From Pseudomonadota bacterium (lineage in GTDB: Bacteria > Pseudomonadota > Alphaproteobacteria > Rhodospirillales > Magnetospirillaceae), in NCBI GenBank assembly GCA_021781575.1, contig JAJXWP010000004.1, positions 62,001 through 126,000 of the forward strand: 64,000 nucleotides of DNA, in the 5' to 3' direction. Shown one piece after another: positions 54,101 to 63,200 of this stretch. A program made the translations under genes and the position numbers. A model generated the notes under the pieces. The model did no database searches. It was given only the letters and a program-made list of their open reading frames with translations, and was not told the DNA's origin. Each line of letters begins with the position of its first letter. Position 1 is the first letter of the stretch.

Positions 54101-54272
54101 CCTGGGCGATGTCGGTGCGCAATACCATCCGGCAGGCTTCCCCGGCCAGGTTGTTCAAGGCCGGTGCCGGTGCCGCTTCCGCCGCGTGCGAGTCGGCGGG
54201 AACGGCGAGCAGGGCGGCGAAAAGTACCGCCGCCGTCGCGAAAGACGCCATCCTGCCGGAGATCCCTACCAT
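51180..54272 (-). CDS. Secreted TPR-CHAT caspase-like protease
   Basis: The 1030-residue product has a signal peptide (a second in-frame ATG at 54251 would give the cleaner one), a helical region with TPR repeats (about 215-560; for example RKDYRAAEDAYRQALLIQ) and a long coiled-coil-rich middle. The CHAT domain occupies about residues 700-1010 at the C-terminus. The caspase-like catalytic pair is present: His868 in YFATHAM and Cys921 in LSACNTAEGG. CHAT proteins are Cys peptidases of the caspase/separase clan. It overlaps the adhesin gene by 7 bases. I infer that the adhesin or its sensor is a substrate; nothing in the sequence proves it. Confidence 0.92.
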   Translation of the reverse strand: MVGISGRMASFATAAVLFAALLAVPADSHAAEAAPAPALNNLAGEACRMVLRTDIAQDPQAPPPVNIQCGKAAHPSGAIALQPLPLDLPKDAAQRHLVIEKTVALSAAGRDAASRMACRPGKWVAVADKTEVFLRPCSLIDGNWPYLVAVGAAGGYLVQAEGLPANLPVLETAAGQLAGGKSASPVFGGTAKAGQLLTAAFGSKPPLVGSGDLDRFAKLAEEARLQNSRKDYRAAEDAYRQALLIQEQAQGPEAPGIGSTLMELALEVSNQGRFDEAAALFHRADPIIERSPNPADQGRYYSYLAYDAANAARYTDALAYARQAVSVWRDLMESNGPNLEDLGGDDSRSYFRGELAHSLNTEAAMALHTGDLAEAEASAKEALDIIGDEGGLPPWWRPEVLTTMGRVYAATGRLNMAEESFRGALVYMQRLFGETAPTASTLLVLSGIYADEGFYADSLRAYDFAMKILASDDLARSQVVFDQIAPVLLAATAVEAHQPQRKAELDAKMFEALQLQSAGVADQTIEEASARLAAGNPAIEQLVQGLQDAERKRDAARIELAHETSLPDDQRGSVKEAALLAEINTQAAQRDLLMRRITKEFPAYGGLIHPRPVPLGDLQARLQPREALLLFEIGNTRSFAVVVTDKGLTARPLTANRQKIESAVRDLRKAFTPHQGRIGEFDLDQSYALYRMLFGPVEKALAGIDRVVVVPGGALASLPMSLLLTAKPGIQRDYRHAAWLARRYATAELPSIRAFILLRDRAETKQRAGLPFLGIGNPAFLGQAVASERGLGASSAAPLPTRCQENGPIPAQVLRSLPPLPETASELRTVARALGAGDDALLLGGKATEAAFRKLPLGDARVLYFATHAMLPGELSCQSQPALALSPPLAPATTKATDGLLEASEIAGLQLHADLVVLSACNTAEGGTQFGGEALSGLAEAFFYAGARSLVASHWEVPSAATAGLMVGMFKHLTAAPAEGTAEALRQAQLSLMDRQETAHPFFWAAFTVIGDGGRLAPISAAADITSGGR

Positions 54273-57200
54273 CCGCTGTCGTTCCCCGAGTTCGAGAAGT
54301 TGCGCGCGATACCCGGCACCCCCGCCTTCGGAACGGCAGGCGCTTGCACCTGGTCGACCATTCCCGGCACCAGCGGCTTTCTGACCTTCGGCGGCAGCGG
54401 CTGGGGGTGATCGACCGGCTTGACCGGCGGCGGCGCGGCCACCACGGCGAGGGCCCGGTCGGAGGTATCCGCAGGCTGGGTGGGCGGCGGGTTGCCGCCA
54501 TTGGCAGCCGGGGCGTTGTTGCCCGCATGCGCCGTCGATCCACCCGGCGAAGATTGCCCGCCGGACGAAGACTGGCCGCCGGAGGAGGACTGGTTGCCGC
54601 TTGAGGACTGGTTGCCGCCGGACGAAGACTGGCCGCCGGAGGAGGACTGGCCGCCGGAGGAGGACTGGTTGCCGTTGGAGTTGGTCGAGCCGCCCGCCGC
54701 CGACGAATCGGGCGACGATGCGGCGGTGCCGCCCTGCCCGCCGGCTGTCGGTCCGCCCGCCGTGGACGGCGCGGCGGGAGCCGCCGCCGCGCTCGAGCTT
54801 GGGCTGATCGCGCTGAACATGGTTCCGCCGACGTCGGTGCTTTCGACATTCTGCAGGACCGGGGCCGAGGACGCCCCGGTGAGCGAGCCGGCGGTCGGAG
54901 CAAGATTGCTGACGACCGGCGGTGGGGCGACCACGACGGGCGGAATGATTACCACGGCCGGCGGCGGCGGCGGCGGCGGCGGCGGGGCTACCGCGACCAC
55001 GGTCGGCGTCGTTGTGGCGGCGGCGGTCACCGTAGCCGGCGTCATGGCGGATGCCGTGGTCGAAGCGGTCGTCGCCGCCGTCGTGCTGGCGGTGACGCTC
55101 GCCACGACGGCGACCGTCGCATGTGTCACCGTATCGGCCACGGTGGTGTCAGTCTGGACGACCTGCTGCAACTGGGACGCCGTGGATGGCGCCGGCGTCG
55201 TCGTCGGTGGAGCCGTAGTCGTCGGCGGCGGTGTCGTGGTCGGCGCCACCGTCGTGGTGGGCGGCGGCGTCGTGGTCGGGGCCGCCGTCGTCGTCGGCGG
55301 CGGTGTCGTGGTCGGCGCCGCCGTCGTGGTGGGCGGCGGTGTCGTGGTCGGCGCCGCCGTCGTGGTGGGCGGCGGCGTCGTGGTCGGAGCCGCCGTCGTG
55401 GTGGGCGGCGGCGTCGTGGTCGGAGCCGCAGTCGTCGTGGGCGGCGGCGTCGTGGTCGGCGGCGGCGCCGCCGTTGTCGTTGGCGGTGGCGGGGCCGCGG
55501 TAGTCACCGTCAGCGTCCCCGGCTTCACATTCAGCTGGTAGCCCGGCGCCACCACGCCGCTGACCGAGATGTCGTAGATCCCCGCCGGCGACGAGGTGTT
55601 GGCGGCGGTAACGATGTTCAGCCCGGTCTTGGAGAATCCGGTTGTCGACACACCGTCCGAGGCGAGCGCAGCCAGGGCGACCTGCGATGCACCGAGTGAC
55701 GGGGCAACGCCTTGGCTGACGCTGGCGCTCGATACCGTCAGGGTGATGTAGGGGAAGAACGAGAGCAACGGATAGGTCGCGCCGCTGGGAATCCCCCATT
55801 GCCCGCTGGCGGACCAGGTGGCATCCAGCATGGTGGCCGCATTGGCCGTGGTCACGCCGGTGCCCGCGGCGCTGGAGGATTGGCCAGAGGCCGCCTGGTC
55901 CCAATAGCTGTCCGAAACCACGCCGCTGTTGGCGCCGACCAGGCCGCCGACATTGGTGGCACCGCTGCCGCTGACCAGCGCCGTGGCGTAGCTCAGCGCT
56001 ATGCTGCCGCTGTTGGCGCCGACCAGGCCGCCGATGTTGGCAGCGCCGCTGCTGCCGGTCACCGGGCCGGTGGCATAGGCGGCGATGATCGTCCCGCTGT
56101 TGCTGCCCACCAATCCGCCGGCGAAGCCCGTGGCGGAGGTCGAAGCGGTGCCGTCGGCCACCACCCCGGTGGCAAAGACCTGGGCAATGTTGCCGGCATT
56201 GCTGCCGGCCAGCATGCCGACATAGGCGGCGCCGCTGACCTTGCCGCCCAGCAGGCCGAGGTAGGACACGTAAGCGCCGCTGCCGATCTGGCTGAACAAC
56301 CCGAGATCGCTCTGCCCGGGCATGGTCACCGTCAGGTTGTCGATGGTGTGGCTTGCACCCCAGAAGTAGCCGGTGAAGCCGGATGTGGTGCCGAAGCCGA
56401 TGGGAACGAAGCCGGTAGTGGGGTTCCACACGCCCGAGCCGCTGGGGTTCGCCACGCTGCCAAGATCGACGTTGCCGCCCAGGCTGTAGGATCCGCCCAG
56501 ATCCAGATTGACCAGTTGCAGCTGATGCCCGTTGGTGATCGTGCTGCTCCACTCGCTGACCAGGATGGGCCGCGTATAGCCGTCCACCATGTACCAGGTG
56601 CCGTCGCAACTGGGCGCGCCCGTGGTGGCGCTGCAACCGGTGGCGAAGCTCCAGCCGGCCGAGCCATAGGTGGCCTGGGCATAGGCCGAGCTGCCCGTAC
56701 TGCCGCCGACCACCGTGCCGTAGACGGGGTTGGCGCTGAACACCGCTGAACCGCCGCTGCCACCGTAGCCGACGGTGCCCATCCGGGTGGTGTTGGCATC
56801 CCAGAAATTAGTGCCGGTAACCATGCCGGAGTTGTAACCCACCAGGCCGCCGATCCCGCTGCCGGTGACGCCGCCGTTGACCACGCCGCTGGCATAGGTC
56901 TGGTCGATGGTGCCGGAATTGGCGCCAACCAGGCCGCCGATTTGCGCTGCGCCCGACGCTCCGCCCACCGCGACGGTGGCGTAACTGGCCAAGACCTGAC
57001 CATCGTTCTGGCCGACCAAGCCGCCGATGCCGGCGGCGCCGGAGGCAGCGGCGACCAAGCCGCCGCCGGCGGCGTAACTGTCGGCGATGCTGCCGGTGGA
57101 CGAATTCCATCCGACCAGACCGCCCAGCATGCCGCCGCCGGAACCCGACACCGATCCGCCGGAGCCGGCGTTCCACCCGCCACCCCAGATCGTGCCGTCG

Positions 57201-60200
57201 TTCTCGCCCGCCAGGCCACCGACCTTCTGGCCGCCGATGACCGTGCCGGAGACCAGGACGGAACTGACGGCGCCATTTGCCGAGACCACACCGGCCAGCA
57301 GGCCAACCGCAGTTCCGCCGGTGACGATCGCGCCGGCCAGGGAGAGGTTCTGCACGGTCCCCGGCGCCGCGCCGCCAAGCTGGCTGAACAAGCCGACGCC
57401 GGTGGCGGCGGACGCGTTGATGTACAGGTTCGAAATGCTGTAGCCGGCACCGTTGAACGTCCCGGAATAGGCGCTGATCGGGACGAACCCATTGGCCGGA
57501 TTCCATGGGCCGACGGGGTCCTTCACCACGCTCAGGTCGAGGTTGCCGTCGAGGGTGTAATTGGCCGAAGGATTGAGATCGACCAGCTGCAGCTGAAGCG
57601 GATTGCTGATGGTCGTGTCATATACCGCCGTCGGCATGGGCCGGGTCTGCCCGTTGACCATGAACCACGCCCCGTCGCATGCCGGAGTGCCGCCGGACAT
57701 GGTGCAGCTGGTGGCGAAACTCCACCCGGCCGACGCATAGGTGCTTTGCTGGTAGGCGGTATTGCCGGTGCTGCTGAACACCGCGCTGGCCGAGAAGCTG
57801 CCGCTGTTGGTGCCCGCCCCGGTGGTCCCCTGGCCGGTGGTGTCGCCATCCCAGAAGCTGCTCGACACCGCTCCCGCATTGTTGCCCACCAGGCCGCCGA
57901 CAGCGGTCGCGGCGGCGCCCGTCACGCTGCCGGTGGCGTAGGTGGTGGAGATCACGCCGGCGGCATCATTCCAGCCCGCCACGCCGCCGATGGCCGAGGC
58001 CCCACTGTTGCCGCTGACCGGCCCGATGGCCGCGGCGGCCGAGATGGTGCCCTGATTCCACCCGACGATGCCGCCGATGGCCGAGGTCGCCGTCCCGCCT
58101 TGAACCGTGGCCATGGAAAGGACGTTGGTCACCGTGCCCAGATTATATCCGACCACCCCGCCGATATTCTGCGAGCCGCTGGCGCCGTGGACCGTCGCAT
58201 CGCCGACGGCGGCGAAGCTGATCTGCCCTCCGGCGTCATTCCAGCCCACCAGCCCGCCGATATGGGTCGACTGGCTGCCGGCATCGACCAGCGCGCCGGA
58301 GCTGGTGGCGACACTGACTGCCGAGCCGGCGTTGTAGCCGATCACCCCGCCCACCGCGGTGCTCGACGGAGCGGCCCATAACATGCTGTCGAAGGTGGCC
58401 GCGCTGACCGTGCCACCGCTCTGGTTGGCCCCCACCAGCCCGCCCATGTTGGTGACCGCCGACAGGCTGGTGAGGATGCCGCTGTAGTCGCTCGCCATCA
58501 CCAGGCCGGCGTTCGAGCCGACCACGCCGCCCACGTCCTGGGTGGAACTGGGCAGGGTGATCCAGCCGATGGCAGTGGCGCCGCTGACCAGGCCGCTGCT
58601 GCCCCCGGCCAAGGTCAGCGATGGCCACATTGTCGAGGTAAGGCCGGCTCCCGAGGTGGCATTCGAGCCGACCACGCCGCCGATGGCGGAGCCCCCGGCC
58701 GCGGTGATGCTGATATGGGCGAATCCGGAGGCCACCGTTCCCAGATTGATCCCGGCCAGCCCGCCGACGCCAGTGACTCCGGAGGCGGACAGGTTGCCGG
58801 CGGCATAACCGGCGCTGATCTGGCCCCAATTGATGCCGACCAGGCCGCCGAGGCCTTGCGCCCCCGGTCCGGCACTGACCACACCGTCGGCGCTGGCGCC
58901 CGATATGGTGCCGAACAGGGCCGCTCCGCTGCCGGATGTGGTCCCGCCCATGTTCCACCCGACCAGGCCGCCGACCGCCGTCGCAGCGGACCCGCCGCTG
59001 ACCGCGGCGCTCGCCGAACCACCGAAGATCTGTCCCCAGTTGGCGCCGACCAGGCCGCCGATCTCGGCAGCGCTGTCGCCACCGACGACAGCCATGCTGG
59101 CAACGGCGGGAGCCGAGGCGAAGACACCGACCGAATCACCGCTGAGGGAACCGGTGTTGTAGCCGACCAGGCCGCCGATCTGGATGGAACCGCTGTCGCC
59201 CGAGACGACCATGCTGGCGGAGCCCGACCCCGAGGCCAGGGGACCGACATTGATGCCGGAGATGTTGCCGGCGTTGACGCCGACCAGGCCGCCGATAGCC
59301 GAAGCGCCGCTGGTTCCGCTCACGCTCATCGTAGCGGTCTCGCCGCTGACGACGGTGGGACCGGCGAAGCTGGCGGCGATGGTGGTCCCCATGATGACGC
59401 CGGCCGTGTCATTGAAACCGACCAGCCCGCCGACGGCCGTCGCGTTCGAGGTCGAGCCGCCGGACCCGGAGATGACCATGGCGGCATTGCCGCTTGGCCC
59501 GGCGCTGCTGTCCTCGATGGTGCCGGCATTGTAGCCGGCCAGACCGCCGATATCGTGTGTCCCCGATCCCCCCACGACCGAGCCGAAACCGAAGCTGCCG
59601 CTGGAGATCCAGCCGTAGTTGGCGCCGACCAGACCGCCGAGGTCCTGGGTGCCGCCGGCCACGCTGAAGGACAGGCTTCCCGCGGTCGAGACCGGCCCGG
59701 CGACCGATGCTCCGACGAGCGAGCCGGTGCCATTGTTGATGCCGACCAGGCCGCCGATGGACGAGGACGTGCTGTCGCCGGAGATCGAGAATGCGGCGGT
59801 GCCCGACACGCCGACCGCGGGAGCGCTGCCGCTGGCGCTGATCATGCCGTCGTTCTGGCCGACCAGTCCGCCGATGGCCGAAGCGCCGGAACTGCCGGCC
59901 ACGCTCATGGTGGCGGTGCCGCTGTCGCCGACGATGGGTTGCGCCGAGCTGTTGGCGATAACGCCGCTGGCATCGTTGTACCCGACCAGGCCGCCGATCG
60001 CCGTGGCGCTGCTCGCCCCGCCCTGGCCCGACACCGCCATCGACACGGTCGCGCCGCCATTGGCCACCGGGCCGGCGCTGCTGAACGTGATGGTTCCGTT
60101 GTTGTATCCGGCCAGGCCGCCAATGGAGACCGCGGCCGGGCCGCCGGTCACCGATCCGCTGGCGCTCCCCTGGCTGATGGTCGCGCCGCTGACATTGGCG

Positions 60201-63200
60201 CCGACCAGCCCACCGACCGCATTGGTGCCGCTGTCCCCGAACACCGTCACATTGGCGGCGGCCGAAGAAACTTGTCCGGCATTGAAGCCGACCAGGCCGC
60301 CAATATTGACTCCGCCGGTGCCAAGGCCAGCAACCGAGCCGCTGACAGCCACCGAACTGATGCTGCCGCCGGCATTGTTGCTGCCGACCAGGCCGCCGAC
60401 ATTGCTGCTGCCGGTGGCCGAAATCGATATCCCGGTGAGGTCGAGATTGCGGATGGTCCCGGAATTGGCGGCGAACAGGCCGACCCCGCTGCCGCCGGAA
60501 AGGCTGATGCTGAGATTGGAAATGCTGTGGGCTTGGCCGTCGAAGATGCCGGCGAACGGCGTGGCGGTGCTGCCGATCGGGGTGAAGTTGCCAATGCTGC
60601 TGAGATCGATATTGCCGCCCAGCGCCCAGTCGTCGTTCTGCCAACCGGCCACCGACCCCATGAGTTGCAGCTGCGCCGCCGACGAAACCAGGATATAGGT
60701 GACACCGCCCAAGGTGATGCTGCCATAGCCCCCGCCGACGATCGGAACTGTTCCTGGCCCCGCCGGCATCCCCTGCAACGACGGATAGGTGAGCCCGGCG
60801 GTGGGTGCGGCCCAGGTCGCGGCGAAATCCCAACCGGCGTAGTTGCCCTGGACGGTGGCGTCGGCGCTGGTCAGCCCGTAGGACCCGGGTGCGGTATTCC
60901 CGGCACCCACGCCGACGGTTCCCTGCAGCGTCGTTTGGCTGTCCCAGTAGCTGGCGGTGACGCTGCCCAGATTGTTGCCGACCAGGCCGCCGACGGCGAT
61001 GACGCCGCTCGCCGCGCTGACCGCCCCGGCGGCGTAGGTGGTGTCGATGCTGGCCCCGGCGTCGTTCTGGCCGACCAGGCCACCGACATTGCTCGACCCG
61101 CTGCCGGCGGTCACCGCGCCGGTGGCGTAGCCGGCGACGATGGTGCCGTACTGGGTGATCGGCGAGCTGACTCCGGTGTTCCAGCCGACCAGGCCGCCGA
61201 CGGAATCGGCGCTGCCGACGCTGACCGAGCCGGCGGCGAAGCTGCCCGACACCAGGCCGTAATTGGCGCCGACCAGGCCGCCGACGAAGCCGCCGCTGCT
61301 CACCGTCACCGGGCCGGTGGCATAGCTGTTCATCACCGTGCCGACCGCGGCGAGGGTGACGGTGGCCCCGGTCGTCCAACTGACCTCGTTGAGCCCGGCC
61401 AGGCCGCCGATGTTGGAGCCGTTGCCGGCGATGCTCACCGGTCCGGTGGCATAGCTGTTGCTGATCAGCCCCAGGTTGAAGCCGACCAGGCCGCCGACGC
61501 CGCTGCTGCCGTCGCCGGCGCTGACCGAACCGGCGGCGTAGCTGCCGACGATGGTGGCACCGCCTTCGCTGTCGCCGACCAGGCCGCCGACATTGGTCGC
61601 GCCGCTGGCCGCCGTCACCACCCCGCCGGTGGCGAAGGACCCGGCGGTCACGCTGCCGCTGTTGAGGCCGACCAGTCCGCCAACGGCGGTGCTGCCGGTA
61701 GTGCCGGCACCGCCGACCACCGAGCCCAGGAAGAACGTACCGCTGGTCAGCACGCCTTCGTTGTCGCCGACCAGGCCGCCGACATTGGTGATGCCGCTGA
61801 CGCTGAAGCTCGTCCCGCCCGGCGGATTGACCGTCGCGCCGTTGATGCTGCCGAAATTGGTGCCGACCACGCCGCCGATGGAATCGGAGGCGTTGTCGCC
61901 GGACACGCTCAGCGCCGCCCAACCGCTCCCATCCGAGGTGGGATAGGCGCTGGCGGCGCTGATCGACCCTGTGCTGTCGTTGTATCCCACCAGGCCGCCG
62001 ATACCCGAGGCGCCCTGGCCGGACACGCTCATCGTGGCGGTGCCGCCGAGACTGGCCATCGCGTTGGCGAAGCCGGCGGAGACGACACCGGAATTGTACC
62101 CGACCAGGCCGCCGACCTGCCCGGGCGCGGTCGACGACACCGCGCCGATGCCGCCGATCACCGTCATCGACGCCGAGGCCGAACCGCTGGCATAGGCTCC
62201 GGCGATCACATTGGGCGAACTGGCGATGGCGATGGTGCCGGCGTTGGAACCGACCAGCCCGCCGACCGCCTGCGTGCCGCTGACCGTCAGCGTCGCCGTG
62301 CCGCCGCCCAGGGCCTGGGCAAGGGCGCCGCCATCGATGATCGAGCCGCCACCGGCATTGAAGCCGACCAGGCCGCCGACGCTGCTGCTGTCCGAGCCGC
62401 CGGCGACGGTCAGCGAGGCCGACCCGGCGCCGCTCACCGTGGCGTTGGCAAAGCCCTGGCTGATGGTGCCCAGATTGTCGCCGACCAGCCCGCCGATATC
62501 GGCGCTGCCGCTGCCGCCGATCACCGAGCCGTTGCTGTAGCCGGCGCCCGCCAGGACGGCGTTTGCCTGGTTCTGCCCGACCAGGCCGCCGATGGCGCTG
62601 GCGCCGCTGTCGCCGACCACCGCAACCGAAGCGCTCGCGTTGGACACGAGCCCGGCATTGCTGCCCACCAGGCCGCCGATATTGGCGGCGCCGCTGCCGA
62701 GACCGGCGACCGAGCCGCTGACCGTGACCGAACTGATGCTGGCGCCCGCACTGTTGGCGCCGACCAGGCCGCCGACATTACTGGTGCCGGTCACCGACAC
62801 GCCGCTCAGAACCAGGTTGTGGATGGTTCCGGAATTGGTGGCGAACAGGCCGACATTGCCGGCGCCGGGGAGGTCGATGGTGAGATTGGCGATGCTGAAG
62901 CCCAGCGAGCTGCGGCCGTCGAAAATGCCGGAGAAGCTGGAGATGGGGGTGAAGTTGCCGAAGCCGGCCAGATCGATGGAGCCGCCCAGCGCCCAGTCGC
63001 CGGTCAAGCCCATGTTTTCCAGCTGGCTGGCCGTATAGATGGCCGTATAGGTCACGCCCCCGATGGTGATGGTGGTGCCCGGCAGCGGCGGCGTGCCGAA
63101 ATTCACGGCCTTCAATGAAGGATAGGATTGGGCGGTACTGACAATGTTCCAGGTGCTGGTGAAATCCCAACCCGGGTAGTTGGTCGCGGTGTTGGCCGCG

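Noticed and set aside
55190-55500. Regular repeats that could look like a CRISPR array
   Set aside because: They are contiguous 36-bp coding units without spacers, in frame with the adhesin.
58715-63118. A 4.4-kb open frame on the plus strand opposite the adhesin
   Set aside because: It mirrors the GLUG repeat codons: its product is an endless ADQAAD-like repeat with no family features, and the minus-strand frame explains the sequence fully.
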